Source: Pseudodesulfovibrio profundus
Lineage (GTDB): Bacteria; Desulfobacterota; Desulfovibrionia; Desulfovibrionales; Desulfovibrionaceae
NCBI RefSeq assembly: GCF_900217235.1
Contig: NZ_LT907975.1
Span: forward strand, 4,005,001-4,069,000
DNA: 64,000 nt
Direction: 5' to 3'
Shown here in pieces: positions 45,799-56,415 of the stretch; the first letter of the stretch is position 1, and the number at the start of each line of letters is the position of its first letter. Below the pieces are notes generated by a model that saw nothing but the letters and a program-made list of their open reading frames with translations, made no database searches and was not told the origin of the DNA. The position numbers and the translations under genes were made by a program.

Positions 45799-46944
45799 GT
45801 GCCCAATCTGATTCTACTTTCATTATTGGCGGCGTTTCCGCCGTTGTCGACTGACATGTATCTCCCTGCAATTCCTACTTTGCAAATGACGTGGGGGATT
45901 TCGCTGGCCCAGGCCAATCTGTCGCTTGTCATTTTCTTTGTTGCTTTTAGCGTCTGTCTGCTCATTCACGGTCCATTATCCGATCGGTTTGGACGCCGTC
46001 CTGTTCTGATGGCCGGAATCATCACCTTCATAGTTGGTAGCGGACTTTGTGCGATGGCAGATTCTATTACCATTCTGATTCTGGCTCGTGTGGTCCAGGC
46101 TGCTGGCGCTGCGGGTGCTTCCGCCCTTGCCCTGGCACTGACCAAAGATCTCTATGATGGCGTCCAAAGACAGAAGATGCTCGGTTATATTGGCGTCATC
46201 ATGGCCTTTTGTCCCATGCTGGCACCGACGCTTGGTGGATTGTTGCTCAAGGTCGGCTCCTGGAGGATGATTTTCGTCTTGCAGGGTGTACTCGCACTGG
46301 CGGCACTTTACGGAACCATTCGGCTCAAGGAACCGTTGGAGGAGTTTACCTCCGGTGGATTGCTGTCTGTGGCCGGGCGGTATTTGACCGTTTTGAAAAA
46401 CCGCAATTACATCATTTACGCCATGGCGTTCGCTGTTGTCGTTCTGCCGCACTTCGCCTTTATCGGCGGCTCTCCGGCCATCTATATTACCGGTCTCGGA
46501 TTGTCTGAGCAGACATATGGTATTTATTTCGGACTGAATGCTCTCGGATTTATGCTTGGTTCACTGACGTGTACGCGGTTGTCCGGGGTGTATAAGCCCG
46601 TCCATATGCTCATTGGTGCCTTGATAACAATGCTGCTGGCTGGAAGCGTTCTTATGTATCTGGGCGGAGAAACGCCGCTGAGTGTCATGATCCCCATGTT
46701 CTTCATAACATACGCCGTTGGTGTGTCCCGGCCCATCAGTAACAACCTGATTCTGGATCAGGTGGAGACTGATATCGGTGCCGCCTCGGCTCTCATGACG
46801 TTTTTGATTTTCATGGTGGGTGCTTTTTCCATGGAAATAATCGCTCTGGATCTGGGGAAAAAGATTTACGTCCTTGGCGTTCTGGCGTTTATAGGCGCAC
46901 TCATCCCACTTGTGTCGTTGCTTGGAGTTCGTAAGAAAGCATAG
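45799..46944 (+). CDS. MFS multidrug transporter, Bcr/CflA family
   Basis: 381 residues, 12 membrane helices. LSTDMYLPAIP in helix 1 and the loop motif GPLSDRFGRRPV are typical of Bcr/CflA drug exporters (DHA1 family). I chose the GTG at 45799, with AAGGA six bases upstream, which gives the normal short N-terminus; an ATG at 45751 would add 16 polar residues and has no ribosome site. It is a single-gene unit between two terminators. Confidence 0.87.
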   Translation: MPNLILLSLLAAFPPLSTDMYLPAIPTLQMTWGISLAQANLSLVIFFVAFSVCLLIHGPLSDRFGRRPVLMAGIITFIVGSGLCAMADSITILILARVVQAAGAAGASALALALTKDLYDGVQRQKMLGYIGVIMAFCPMLAPTLGGLLLKVGSWRMIFVLQGVLALAALYGTIRLKEPLEEFTSGGLLSVAGRYLTVLKNRNYIIYAMAFAVVVLPHFAFIGGSPAIYITGLGLSEQTYGIYFGLNALGFMLGSLTCTRLSGVYKPVHMLIGALITMLLAGSVLMYLGGETPLSVMIPMFFITYAVGVSRPISNNLILDQVETDIGAASALMTFLIFMVGAFSMEIIALDLGKKIYVLGVLAFIGALIPLVSLLGVRKKA

Positions 46945-46986
46945 GATGCATCCGAGGAAAGAAACCTTTCACGATGAAAAATATGA

Positions 46987-47032
46987 AGCCCAGCCTGTCT
47001 GAAGTCGATCAGACAGGCTGGGCTTTTCTTTT
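46987..47032 (+). terminator. strong terminator after the MFS gene
   Basis: AGCCCAGCCTGTCTGA (46987-47002) pairs with TCAGACAGGCTGGGCT (47009-47024), a perfect 16-bp stem, followed by TTTCTTTT. It may also stop transcripts arriving from the convergent yheT-like gene. Confidence 0.92.
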
Positions 47033-47093
47033 GGATGATAAAAGCGTGGTGCCGGATGGATCGGCACCGCGCTGATAGTATTTGCTTTGTTGC

Positions 47094-48062
47094 CTACTCA
47101 GCCAGGAATGCCTTGGCTCGTGCTTCCGACCAGTAAATGTTCTCCGGTCCGGCTTGAACGAAACCAACGTGGCCGCCGTACTGCGGAATCTCAAGCATCA
47201 GATTGGCATTGTTGTCCGCTTCCGTGACAGGGAAACAGGCCGGAGCGAGGAAGGGGTCGTTCAATGCCTGCACAAGGAGTGTGGGAACGGTAATGTTCGG
47301 CAGGAACTGTTTGCAACTCGACTTCGCATAATACTCTTCGGCATTGGCAAATCCGTTGTGTGGTGCCGTGTAGATATCATCGAATTGCCGCAGGGAAGTG
47401 ATGCCTTCGAGATGGAAAGAATCCACCTTGTTGGGGAACATGGCCTCCTTGGTGCGGACCTTCTTGCGCAGACCTCGCATGAAGTATTCGAAATAGACAC
47501 GACGGGATGGCTTGGAAATAAGTATTTCCGATTCCGACAGGTCGCAGGGAACGGAAAAGGTGATGGCTTTTTTTACCTGAGCCGGGACGCGGTCCGGATT
47601 TTCACCCAGATACTTGAGAATCTGATTGCCGCCCATGGAAAAGCCGATCAGCGCAACTTCTTCGTAACCACTTTTTAGACAATGGGTGATGACTGTGTGC
47701 AGGTCCTCTGTTTCGCCAGAGTGGTAGGAGCGCAGCAGACGATTGGTCGAAGTGCCGCAGCCACGCTGGTTCCAGCACACTGCATCGTACCCGAAATCAA
47801 GGGCCATCCGGGCCATGCCAAGGACATATTTTTTCCTTGAGTTGCCTTCCAGACCGTGGCTGACGACAACCAGTTTTCGGCTCGTTGTCGTTCCGCATTT
47901 ATGGCGGTCGATATCCAGAAAATCCTTGTCGGGAGTTTCAATGCGTTCACGTCCGGGGAGGAGATTCGGCGTAGGGCGAAACAACGGCGGATACAGAGTC
48001 GCAGCATTACCGGAACGGAACGGGAACGGGGGACGATATTCGGGAATTGGTAGTACAGGCAT
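47094..48062 (-). CDS. alpha/beta hydrolase, YheT family
   Basis: 322 residues if started at the ATG at 48062, which leaves the normal short lead before FPFRSGNAATLYPPLFR. Longer frames reach an ATG at 48137 and a TTG at 48161, none with a good ribosome site. The fold has SHGLEGNSRKKYV, NQRGCGTSTNR and the nucleophile elbow GFSMGGNQILKYLGE; the catalytic His is in GGHVGF near the C-terminus. YheT relatives are esterases of unknown substrate. It is read divergently from the aminopeptidase gene. Confidence 0.87.
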   Translation of the reverse strand: MPVLPIPEYRPPFPFRSGNAATLYPPLFRPTPNLLPGRERIETPDKDFLDIDRHKCGTTTSRKLVVVSHGLEGNSRKKYVLGMARMALDFGYDAVCWNQRGCGTSTNRLLRSYHSGETEDLHTVITHCLKSGYEEVALIGFSMGGNQILKYLGENPDRVPAQVKKAITFSVPCDLSESEILISKPSRRVYFEYFMRGLRKKVRTKEAMFPNKVDSFHLEGITSLRQFDDIYTAPHNGFANAEEYYAKSSCKQFLPNITVPTLLVQALNDPFLAPACFPVTEADNNANLMLEIPQYGGHVGFVQAGPENIYWSEARAKAFLAE

Positions 48063-48189
48063 GCAGTTGATGTACGGACAGTCTGCGAAGATGTCAAAGT
48101 GCGCAGAGGCGGAAAAGTCGTTGCCCCATAGGTGCATCGGGTATATCTTGCAAGAATACAAATGGATATCAATTTACCTAGGAGTCGGT

Positions 48190-49395
48190 GTGTCGTTGTA
48201 CGATCAAGTGGATATGGAGAATTATGCCGAGGTCCTGCTGTGGGCCTTGAATCAGACTCGGACACGTCCTTTGAAAAACCGGGATGTGGTCCTCATCCGG
48301 TACGATATCCCGGGCCTGGCCCTTGCCGAAGCCGTCTATTCCTGTTTGATGGATGCGCACCTGATGCCTGTCCCGGTGGCGCAACCGACACCGTACATGG
48401 AGGTGGAGCGGTATCTCAACTCCAGCTACGGCCAGTTGCTCTTTCAGCCGCCAGGTGTGGCAGAGATGTATGGAAAGGCTGCCGGGATCATCAATATCCT
48501 TGCTCCGGAGGATCTGACTCATTTGCAAACCATCGATCCGCGGATCATAGCCGAGGCCCGCAAGGCCGGTGCGCAAAACAGAAGCATACTGGAGCGCCGC
48601 AAGAATTCACGGGAGCTTGGTGTCACCACTTGCGTCTATCCGACACAGGCGCTGGCCGATGCGTCGGGAATGACCCTGGAAGAGTACGCTTATGCTCTCA
48701 AGCGGGCCTGCTGGCTGAATATGCCGACTCCTGTCAAGGAATGGCGTCGCCTTCAGCGGGAAGTGCAGGAAGTCTGCGACTGGCTCGATTCAATGGATAT
48801 CAAATCGCTCAAGGTGGAGTCGGAAGATATCAATCTTAAAGTGCCGGTCGGTGACAACAGGCGCTTTGTCGGAGTGGGCGGAGCCAATATCCCCGGCTAT
48901 GAAATCTATTTTGCGCCGGACGCCCGTGGTATCAGCGGCACCTATTATGCCGACCAGCCAACGCTTCGATACGGGCATCTCGTCATGGGAGTTTCCATCG
49001 ATTTTTCCGAAGGGATTGCAGCGCGGGTTGAAGCAGGGCGAGGGCAGGTGTTTTTACAAAATCAAATGTATTCAGATTCGGGTGCTCGAAGGGTGGGAGA
49101 GTTCTCATTAACCGACAAGCGGTTTTCGCGAGTGGATCAGTTCATGGCGCATACGCTTCTTGATGAAAATCATGGCGGTGAGAATGGCAACTGCCATATC
49201 GCGCTTGGCGGGTCGGTTCTTGAGAGCTTCACCGGGCCCGTGGAAATGCTGATGCCTGAATTGGAATATGAACTGGGGTTCAACTCCTCTGACATGCATT
49301 GGGATCTGGTTAACACTCAGCCCAAACGTGTTACGGCCTGGTTGAAAACAGGGCAACCCGTGCTCATTTATGAGAATGGAGAGTTCACGCTCTAG
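48190..49395 (+). CDS. M29-family aminopeptidase
   Basis: 401 residues, normal for AmpS/AmpT-type metallopeptidases. The metal-ligand regions are GGANIPGYEIYFAPDA, RRVGEFSLTD, LLDENHGGENGNCHIALGG and SSDMHWDLV (HxD). It removes N-terminal residues from peptides in the cytoplasm using two metal ions. The start is GTG at 48190 with AGGAG five bases upstream. The frame stays open back to 47743, but that part lies antisense to the YheT-like gene and has no similarity. Confidence 0.88.
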   Translation: MSLYDQVDMENYAEVLLWALNQTRTRPLKNRDVVLIRYDIPGLALAEAVYSCLMDAHLMPVPVAQPTPYMEVERYLNSSYGQLLFQPPGVAEMYGKAAGIINILAPEDLTHLQTIDPRIIAEARKAGAQNRSILERRKNSRELGVTTCVYPTQALADASGMTLEEYAYALKRACWLNMPTPVKEWRRLQREVQEVCDWLDSMDIKSLKVESEDINLKVPVGDNRRFVGVGGANIPGYEIYFAPDARGISGTYYADQPTLRYGHLVMGVSIDFSEGIAARVEAGRGQVFLQNQMYSDSGARRVGEFSLTDKRFSRVDQFMAHTLLDENHGGENGNCHIALGGSVLESFTGPVEMLMPELEYELGFNSSDMHWDLVNTQPKRVTAWLKTGQPVLIYENGEFTL

Positions 49396-49653
49396 CCTGA
49401 CAAGTACGTTCTTCATCCGTGTGTCCAGTCGTTTTAGGTCACTGCTGTGTTGAAGAATCGCATTTTGCATTGAATTGAGCCATGTTATTGTCCGCGGGCT
49501 TCTTTTGGATTCAAGAGAAGCCCGTACCATTTTTTCCTTGATTTCTTTCCATCTCATCCATTGACAACCTTTCGGCCATGCTTATTTGACAAACAAGTCT
49601 CGCTCATCGCGGGGCTTTTTCACGATAAAAACAGTTCTGTAAGGAAATAGTTA

Positions 49654-50289
49654 ATGGCCAAGCATAAAGATACGGAAGTTCCCATCAATGGGTTGTACGA
49701 CGAGGAGGGCAAGATGAAAGACGCCTCTGTCGAACAGGACATTCCTGAAGGCGATGTCGCGGAAGGCGCCGAAGAGGTTGAAGGTGAAGAAGCCTTCTCG
49801 TTGAGTCAGGACGAACTGGAAGCGCTGTGCCGCGAATCCGTCTGTCCCGAGTGCGATGTTCACAAGGAAGCCGAAGCCATCAAGTTGCGTTCCCTTGCTG
49901 ATGCGGAGAACCTCAAAAAGCGCTTGTTGCGCGAGACCGAAGAGATGAAGAAGTATGCAGGCGAGTCCATTCTTGCCGACATGCTCCCCATTCTCGATAA
50001 CCTCGATCTCGCACTGGCTCACACTGATGGCCTGGATGCGGCGTGTAAGAATTTTGTCATTGGTGTGGATATGACGCGCAAGCTGTTCCTTGATGCGGTC
50101 AAGAATCATGGCCTTGAACAGGTCGATGCCAAGCGTGGAGTGGATTTCAATCCGGAAATGCACGAAGCCGTCGGTACTGTTGAAGATGGCGAGTTGCAGA
50201 ATAACCAGATAGCCCAGGTCGTTCAGGGCGGGTATTTCCTGAAAGGACGCCTTCTGCGACCGGCCAAGGTTATGGTCAACAAAGCCTAA
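49654..50289 (+). CDS. grpE: nucleotide exchange factor GrpE
   Basis: 211 residues. An acidic, unstructured N-terminus (1-50) is followed by a long helix (about 70-125, DAENLKKRLLRETEEMKKYA) and the C-terminal beta domain ending in GYFLKGRLLRPAKVMVN. It releases ADP from DnaK. Unusually, C59, C64 and C67 form a CxxxxCxxC cluster just before the helix. TAAGGAAAT precedes the ATG. dnaK follows 113 bases later. Confidence 0.94.
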   Translation: MAKHKDTEVPINGLYDEEGKMKDASVEQDIPEGDVAEGAEEVEGEEAFSLSQDELEALCRESVCPECDVHKEAEAIKLRSLADAENLKKRLLRETEEMKKYAGESILADMLPILDNLDLALAHTDGLDAACKNFVIGVDMTRKLFLDAVKNHGLEQVDAKRGVDFNPEMHEAVGTVEDGELQNNQIAQVVQGGYFLKGRLLRPAKVMVNKA

Positions 50290-50402
50290 GACTTTTTGCA
50301 ATGCGGGCCTTTACAACCCGTCTTGCGTGATTATTGAACAAAGAACGAAAACTAGAAACGCTACAAGCGAATTTTTCAATAGCGAATTAGGAGGACACAC
50401 AC

Positions 50403-52325
50403 ATGGGCAAGATCATAGGGATCGACCTTGGAACCACCAACTCCTGTGTTTACGTCATGGAAGGTAAAGACCCGAAATGCGTCAGCAACCCCGAAGGGGG
50501 ACGTACGACGCCGTCTGTTGTCGCCTTCACTGACAAGGAACGTCTGGTTGGTGATATTGCCAAGCGCCAGTCCGTAACCAACCCCGAGAAAACCGTTTTT
50601 GCCATCAAGCGCCTTATGGGTCGCAACGTGGAAGCGCCTGAAGTCAATAAGTGGAAAACACACTGCCCTTACGAAATCGTTGCCGGTAACGGTAATGACG
50701 CGTGGGTAAACATCGACGGCAAGAAGTACAGCCCGCCGGAAGTTTCCGCCATGATCCTTCAGAAGCTCAAGAAGGACGCCGAGTCCTACCTGGGTGAAGA
50801 GGTGACCGAGGCTGTCATCACCGTCCCTGCATATTTCAACGATTCCCAGCGTCAGGCTACAAAGGATGCTGGCAAGATCGCCGGTCTTGAAGTCAAGCGT
50901 ATCATCAACGAGCCTACTGCGGCTTCGCTGGCGTACGGTTTCGACAAGAAGGCCAACGAGAAGATCGCTGTCTTCGACCTCGGCGGTGGTACTTTCGATA
51001 TCTCGATTCTCGAAGTCGGTGACAACGTCGTAGAAGTTCGCGCCACCAATGGTGACACCTTCCTCGGCGGTGAAGATTTCGACCATCGTATCATCGAGTA
51101 CCTTGTTGATGAGTTCAAGAAGGAAAACGGCATCGACCTGTCCAAGGATCGCATGGCTCTGCAGCGCCTGAAGGAAGCAGCAGAGAAGGCAAAGCACGAG
51201 CTTTCCTCTTCCATGGAGTCCGAAGTCAACCTGCCGTTCATCACTGCTGACCAGAACGGTCCCAAGCACCTGATGGTCAAGATTAGCCGCGGCAAGCTGG
51301 AACGCCTTGTCGAGGACCTGGTAGACCGCACCGTTGAGCCCTGCAAAAAGGCGCTCAAGGATGCTGGCCTGTCCGCCTCCGACATTGATGAGGTTATCCT
51401 CGTCGGTGGTATGACCCGTATGCCGCTGGTACAGGAGAAGGTAAAGAGCTTCTTCGGCAAGGAACCCAACCGTTCCGTGAACCCGGACGAAGTTGTCGCC
51501 ATGGGCGCTGCCATTCAGGGTGGTATCCTGGCCGGTGATGTTAAGGATGTACTGCTCCTCGACGTAACCCCGCTTTCCCTTGGTATTGAAACCATGGGTG
51601 GCGTCATGACCCGACTGATTGATCGGAACACAACCATTCCGACCAAGAAGTCTCAGGTGTTCACCACGGCTGCTGATAATCAGCCGTCGGTTTCCATCCG
51701 GGTCTTCCAAGGTGAGCGTCCCATGTCCGCGGACAACAAGCTGCTCGGTAACTTCGAGCTGACCGGCCTGCCGCCGGCACCTCGTGGCGTACCGCAGATT
51801 GAAGTGTCCTTCGACATCGATGCCAACGGTATCGTGCATGTCAACGCCAAGGATATGGGCACCGGACGTGAGCAGTCCATCCAGATTACCGCTTCCTCCG
51901 GTCTCTCTGATGACGAGATCGAGCAGATGGTCAAGGATGCCGAAGCGCATGCCGATGACGATAAGAAGAAGCAGGAGCTCATTGAGACCCGGAACCAGGC
52001 TGATACCTTGATCTACACCTCCGAAAAGTCCATGCGTGACCTCGGAGACAAGGTTGATGCAGAGCTGAAGGCCGACATTGAGACCAAAATCGAAGCTTTG
52101 AAGAAGGCTATGGAGACCGATGACCTTGATGAGATCAAGGCCAAGACCGAAGAGCTCTCCCAGTCTTCCCACAAGCTCGCTGAGCAGCTCTACGCTCAGC
52201 AGTCTGCTGATGGCGCTGACCCGAATATGGGTGCTGCCGGAGCTGCTGGCGCTGCCGGTGCAGACGCTACCGGAGCCAAGGACGATGACGATGTAGTCGA
52301 TGCCGATTACACCGAGGTCAAGTAA
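50403..52325 (+). CDS. dnaK: Hsp70 chaperone DnaK
   Basis: 640 residues. The N-terminal ATPase signature is [11 protein letters not shown], with [14 protein letters not shown] and [13 protein letters not shown]. The linker [13 protein letters not shown] leads to the substrate-binding domain and helical lid. An Ala/Gly-rich tail ends in DADYTEVK, close to the usual EEVK-type end. It folds and protects proteins with CbpA and GrpE. TTAGGAGG precedes the ATG and a terminator follows. Confidence 0.98.
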   Translation: MGKIIGIDLGTTNSCVYVMEGKDPKCVSNPEGGRTTPSVVAFTDKERLVGDIAKRQSVTNPEKTVFAIKRLMGRNVEAPEVNKWKTHCPYEIVAGNGNDAWVNIDGKKYSPPEVSAMILQKLKKDAESYLGEEVTEAVITVPAYFNDSQRQATKDAGKIAGLEVKRIINEPTAASLAYGFDKKANEKIAVFDLGGGTFDISILEVGDNVVEVRATNGDTFLGGEDFDHRIIEYLVDEFKKENGIDLSKDRMALQRLKEAAEKAKHELSSSMESEVNLPFITADQNGPKHLMVKISRGKLERLVEDLVDRTVEPCKKALKDAGLSASDIDEVILVGGMTRMPLVQEKVKSFFGKEPNRSVNPDEVVAMGAAIQGGILAGDVKDVLLLDVTPLSLGIETMGGVMTRLIDRNTTIPTKKSQVFTTAADNQPSVSIRVFQGERPMSADNKLLGNFELTGLPPAPRGVPQIEVSFDIDANGIVHVNAKDMGTGREQSIQITASSGLSDDEIEQMVKDAEAHADDDKKKQELIETRNQADTLIYTSEKSMRDLGDKVDAELKADIETKIEALKKAMETDDLDEIKAKTEELSQSSHKLAEQLYAQQSADGADPNMGAAGAAGAAGADATGAKDDDDVVDADYTEVK

Positions 52326-52363
52326 AGCTCCTTGCTTTAGCAGCCCAAGAGAAGTATAGATTA

Positions 52364-52396
52364 CCCGGCCCGTGAAAACGGGCCGGGTTTTTTATT
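52364..52396 (+). terminator. terminator after dnaK
   Basis: CCCGGCCCGT-GAAA-ACGGGCCGGG forms a 10-bp GC-rich stem followed by TTTTTTATT. Confidence 0.95.
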
Positions 52397-52417
52397 GACC
52401 TGCCCCAAAACGCTGAC

Positions 52418-54475
52418 ATGGATTTCCTGATGCGCCGAACATACTTATCCCATATTGTACGAATATCTCTGCTTATAGTCTCGTTGGTTCTTTTTGCCTG
52501 GGGTTGTGCTCCCAAGCAGGCTCCGATGACCAATGTCGACATGCTTGCCACTCCCAATCTGCTGCTTGAGGCCAATGCTGCCTGGGAAGCAAAACGGTTT
52601 GAAGTGGCTGAGTTGTATTATGCCAAGCTGCTTGAGCGTCAGGATTTTCTCCTCGACGACAAGCTTGAGGTATATCCCAAGCTGGCTGATGCTGCCTATC
52701 GCAACGGTCACTACCATCAGGCTCGTATCGCGTTGGAGGATTGGGCAAACGTCCAGACTGACGCCCTTGGTGAGCCGATCTGGGAGCGCCTCTATCTTGA
52801 TACAATGGCCCAGCTGGGTAAAACCGAGCGACTGCGCAATCATCTGGCCTGGGTGCTCCGCAACGATCGTCTTCCCTGGTTGACGAGGGAAGAAGTCGCC
52901 TTGTGGTACGGCCAGTATTATCAGACTCGAGGCTACGTTGAAGAGGGGCTGGATGTCCTCGACAAATTTTACTCCGAAGCACCGGACACAGTCACTAAGG
53001 CTGGGTTTGAAAATGCCTACCTGCAGCGTTTGCAGGAAATGACGGACCGTCAGTTGGATGACTTGAGCGGTGCCATCACGACGGAAAATCTCTGGCGGTT
53101 CCCGTACGCACTTGTGGGCTTCGAGTTTGATGCACGTAAGGCATCCGATGAAGAGGCATGGTCCACTGTCTGGCGCAACATGCGTAGTCTGGTGAAAAAT
53201 GCCGAGCTGGTCGATACCGCTCCGCTGGAAGCCAAACTTTCGGAATTGGAATCCCAGTACGGTGTACCCCGCATCGGTATTGCTTTGGCACTGCCGCTCA
53301 CCGGTCCCTATGGCAAGGTCGGCGTGAAGATATTGCGTGGCGTTGGCCTCGCACAATGGCGACTGGCCCAGCAGGGCGTTGACATCGATATGCGGGTCAT
53401 CAATACCGAGTCTTCTGATTGGAACGAACGGCTTGCAGCGCTCCCATCCCACTATACTGTCGTCGGCGGACCGCTGCGAGTGAGCGCTTTCAAGGAATTG
53501 ACTGCTACCACTGCGGGCAATAGCATTCTTGCAGATCGTGCCTTTTTCACCTTCATGTCCAGTCTTGGCGATCTGAAGGAAGGGCAGGACGCATGGCGGT
53601 TCTTTACCAGTCACAATGATGAGGTCCGCAGTCTTGTTCGGATGACGGTCGAAGAACTGGGTATCAAGGATTTGGCAATTTTCTATCCCGAAGAAAAGTT
53701 TGGCCGTGCCATGGCCGAAACATTCTATAGTGAATCCTATCCACTGGGTGGACGCATCAAGGGAATGCAGTCTTACCCGCCGCGCCAGCTCAAGCAGTGG
53801 GGTGCGCGTATTGGCAAGCTTTTGAATGTTCCTGACGACTTCAGGGATAACAAGGATGCGCCACTTGAACAGCCCGATTTCGGTGCTGTGTTCATCCCAG
53901 ATGGTTGGGGACAGGCACAGACCCTGTTGCCGAACTTCTTCTTTTATGAGGGAGATCAACTGGTCTTCCTTGGCCCCGGGCTCTGGAGTCGTGCCCTGGA
54001 TAATGCCAAGGACATCGATGAGCACTACTACCGTTTGGCGGTGTGCCCCGGAGCATGGTTGGAAGATACTGACGGCGGACGCAACCTTCAGAATGCGTTG
54101 AATGAAGAAGGATTGGGACAGGCTGATTTCTGGGTGGCTCTTGGATACGACTTTCTTCGCTTTGCAGGAAAGCTCGGTGCGGTTTCCCCCTCCTGGGATG
54201 CGGATGACATCAATAAACGTATTGCTCAAGCGGAGAAAATTCCGTTTAGCATGGCACCGATTTCATGGAATTCCGACGGCGTAGCCCACCAGGACTTGTA
54301 CCTGTTCAGCCCGGTTCGTAACGGAAAACAGTTGGTGGATGCCGACAAGATGAAGATACGCATCGAACGGGCCAAGGCTCGTCGTGACAAGCGTATCGAA
54401 GCATATGAGCAGCGGATGGAAGAAGAAGCCAAACAGCAGATCGAGAAGGCCAAATCCGCTCAACAAGGAATGTAA
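52418..54475 (+). CDS. LpoA-like lipoprotein (TPR plus periplasmic-binding fold)
   Basis: 685 residues. A signal peptide ends in the lipobox FAWGC (Cys30), so it is a lipoprotein. About 45-280 is a helical TPR-like region ([28 protein letters not shown]). About 285-640 resembles a type I periplasmic binding fold ([34 protein letters not shown]). The C-terminus is a charged coiled coil. LpoA, built this way, activates penicillin-binding protein 1A. An ATG at 52430 is an alternative start; neither has a strong ribosome site. Confidence 0.75.
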   Translation: MDFLMRRTYLSHIVRISLLIVSLVLFAWGCAPKQAPMTNVDMLATPNLLLEANAAWEAKRFEVAELYYAKLLERQDFLLDDKLEVYPKLADAAYRNGHYHQARIALEDWANVQTDALGEPIWERLYLDTMAQLGKTERLRNHLAWVLRNDRLPWLTREEVALWYGQYYQTRGYVEEGLDVLDKFYSEAPDTVTKAGFENAYLQRLQEMTDRQLDDLSGAITTENLWRFPYALVGFEFDARKASDEEAWSTVWRNMRSLVKNAELVDTAPLEAKLSELESQYGVPRIGIALALPLTGPYGKVGVKILRGVGLAQWRLAQQGVDIDMRVINTESSDWNERLAALPSHYTVVGGPLRVSAFKELTATTAGNSILADRAFFTFMSSLGDLKEGQDAWRFFTSHNDEVRSLVRMTVEELGIKDLAIFYPEEKFGRAMAETFYSESYPLGGRIKGMQSYPPRQLKQWGARIGKLLNVPDDFRDNKDAPLEQPDFGAVFIPDGWGQAQTLLPNFFFYEGDQLVFLGPGLWSRALDNAKDIDEHYYRLAVCPGAWLEDTDGGRNLQNALNEEGLGQADFWVALGYDFLRFAGKLGAVSPSWDADDINKRIAQAEKIPFSMAPISWNSDGVAHQDLYLFSPVRNGKQLVDADKMKIRIERAKARRDKRIEAYEQRMEEEAKQQIEKAKSAQQGM

Positions 54476-54534
54476 TATCCGGGCAGTATACTGTCCGGCA
54501 AGCCGAAAGGCATAGTGAATATAAGGAGAGAGCA

Positions 54535-54819
54535 ATGAAAATCAGCCCTGAAGATGTGGCGAAGATTGCGAACTTGTCGCGACTCGATTTGCCGCAGGAA
54601 AAGCTTGAGATGTTTGCCGGTCAGCTTGGCGACATCCTCGAATATATGGATAAGCTCGGTGAGTTGGATACCGATGCAGTCGAACCGATGTATAGCCCTG
54701 TCGAGCACACCACCGTGCTCCGCAAGGATGAAGCTCGTAAAGACTACAAGCGTGATGAAGTGCTTTCCAATGCCCCCAAGCAGGATGGTCAGTTCTTTAT
54801 CGTTCCCCGTATCGTATAA
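54535..54819 (+). CDS. gatC: Asp-tRNA(Asn)/Glu-tRNA(Gln) amidotransferase subunit C
   Basis: 94 residues. [20 protein letters not shown] starts the protein, and [22 protein letters not shown] is the typical GatC helix and loop. The C-terminal [14 protein letters not shown] is conserved. GatC holds GatA and GatB together. AAGGAGAG precedes the ATG. gatA follows after 21 bases; gatB is not in the window. Confidence 0.95.
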   Translation: MKISPEDVAKIANLSRLDLPQEKLEMFAGQLGDILEYMDKLGELDTDAVEPMYSPVEHTTVLRKDEARKDYKRDEVLSNAPKQDGQFFIVPRIV

Positions 54820-54840
54820 CTCGCTTTTTCAGGATATATC

Positions 54841-56298
54841 ATGTCAGAATTGTTTGAAAAAAGTTTAGGCGAGATCGCCGGACTTCTTCAGTCCGGCGAA
54901 GTGAAAGCCGTTGATGCCGTCACCAGCTGCATTGAGCGTATCGAGGCCACCGAACCCCGTGTTCAGGCGCTGCTTACGGTGATGAAGGATGAAGCCCTGC
55001 AACAGGCCGAAGCCATGGATGCCGAAGGGCCTGATGCCGAGAAGGCGTTGTGGGGTGTGCCTATTGTCCTTAAGGACTTGCTCGCCGCTAAAGGCACCAA
55101 GACCACCTGCGCTTCCAAGATTCTTGAAAATTTTGTCCCGTTTTATGATGCCACGGCAGTAACCAAGCTCCGCGAAGCTGGCGCCATTATCATTGGTAAA
55201 GCCAACATGGATGAGTTCGCCATGGGATCATCCACTGAGAACTCGGCTTATATGAAGACGTTGAATCCGTGGGATCTGGATCGGGTTCCTGGTGGTTCTT
55301 CCGGTGGTTCCGGCGCAACCGTCGCAGCAGGGCAGTGCTATGCAGCCCTTGGCACGGATACTGGCGGCTCCATTCGTTTGCCTGCTTCTTTCTGCGGTAT
55401 CGTTGGCCTGAAGCCGACCTATGGGCGTATTTCCCGTTTCGGCCTGATTGCCTACGGTTCCTCACTGGATCAGATCGGTCCCATGACGCGCAACGTCGAG
55501 GATTCCGCTCGTCTTTTGCAGGTCATGGCCGGACACGATCCCAAGGATTCCACTTCCGTTGATGTGCCTGTGCCGGACTATCTGGCTGCACTGGGCAGGG
55601 AATCCCTTGAGGGCGTGACCATTGGTCTGCCCGAAGAGTACTGGGGTGAAGGATTGGATGAAGAAGTTGAGCAGGCTTGCAGGGATGCCGTCAAGAAGAT
55701 GGAGGAACTGGGAGCCAAGACCGTGCCGGTCAAGCTCGCTTTGACCGATTACGCCATCGCCACCTACTACATCATTGCCATGGCCGAAGCTTCCTCCAAC
55801 CTGTCCCGTTTCGATGGCGTTCGTTTCGGACACCGCAACATGGAAGCCGAGGAGTTGATCGACATGTATACCTCCAGCCGTACTGAAGGGTTCGGCGATG
55901 AGGTGCAGCGACGGATCATCATCGGCACATATGTTCTTTCTTCCGGTTACTACGATGCCTACTACAACAAGGCAGCCAAGGTGCGGCGTCTTCTGCGCGA
56001 AGACTTTGAAAAGGCGTTTGAGCAGTGCGATATCATTGCGGGTCCTGTTTGCCCCACCACGGCTTTCAAGGCCGGTGAAAAGGCTGATCCGCTCCAGATG
56101 TACCTGATGGATATTTTCACCATCTCCTGCAACCTTGCTGGCCTGCCGGGCATGAGTCTGCCGGTTGGATTGGGCAAGGATTCCGAGATGCCTGTTGGCC
56201 TTCAATTCATGGGGCCGGCCTTTAGTGAAGATGTCATGCTCTCCGTGGCCGAGTGCCTTGAGCGCAACATCGACCCCATGCCCATGCCGAAACTCTAG
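54841..56298 (+). CDS. gatA: Asp-tRNA(Asn)/Glu-tRNA(Gln) amidotransferase subunit A
   Basis: 485 residues. The amidase signature has the catalytic Lys in [12 protein letters not shown] and the Ser-cis-Ser pair in [14 protein letters not shown], with [15 protein letters not shown]. It frees ammonia from glutamine for converting Glu-tRNA(Gln) or Asp-tRNA(Asn). With gatC it suggests that this organism uses the indirect route for Gln-tRNA or Asn-tRNA. A terminator follows. Confidence 0.96.
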   Translation: MSELFEKSLGEIAGLLQSGEVKAVDAVTSCIERIEATEPRVQALLTVMKDEALQQAEAMDAEGPDAEKALWGVPIVLKDLLAAKGTKTTCASKILENFVPFYDATAVTKLREAGAIIIGKANMDEFAMGSSTENSAYMKTLNPWDLDRVPGGSSGGSGATVAAGQCYAALGTDTGGSIRLPASFCGIVGLKPTYGRISRFGLIAYGSSLDQIGPMTRNVEDSARLLQVMAGHDPKDSTSVDVPVPDYLAALGRESLEGVTIGLPEEYWGEGLDEEVEQACRDAVKKMEELGAKTVPVKLALTDYAIATYYIIAMAEASSNLSRFDGVRFGHRNMEAEELIDMYTSSRTEGFGDEVQRRIIIGTYVLSSGYYDAYYNKAAKVRRLLREDFEKAFEQCDIIAGPVCPTTAFKAGEKADPLQMYLMDIFTISCNLAGLPGMSLPVGLGKDSEMPVGLQFMGPAFSEDVMLSVAECLERNIDPMPMPKL

Positions 56299-56316
56299 AT
56301 TAGCAATGTCCATTTT

Positions 56317-56352
56317 GCCGACTGCACCGTACTGTGTGCAGTCGGCTTTTTT
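56317..56352 (+). terminator. terminator after gatCA
   Basis: GCCGACTGCAC (56317-56327) pairs with GTGCAGTCGGC (56336-56346), followed by TTTTTT. Confidence 0.93.
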
Positions 56353-56415
56353 ATGATATCAGGAAACTATGTGGCATTGATTAAGGCCACGATAACAGAG
56401 CTTGGAGTTCAGTAA

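Noticed and set aside
47743-48189. Extension of the M29 aminopeptidase by 149 residues
   Set aside because: Antisense to the YheT-like coding sequence, unlike any M29 N-terminus, and the GTG at 48190 has a good ribosome site and gives the normal length.
49108-49557. 149-codon minus-strand frame across the end of the M29 gene
   Set aside because: Mostly antisense to the aminopeptidase; the upstream part is not recognisable and has no good ribosome site.
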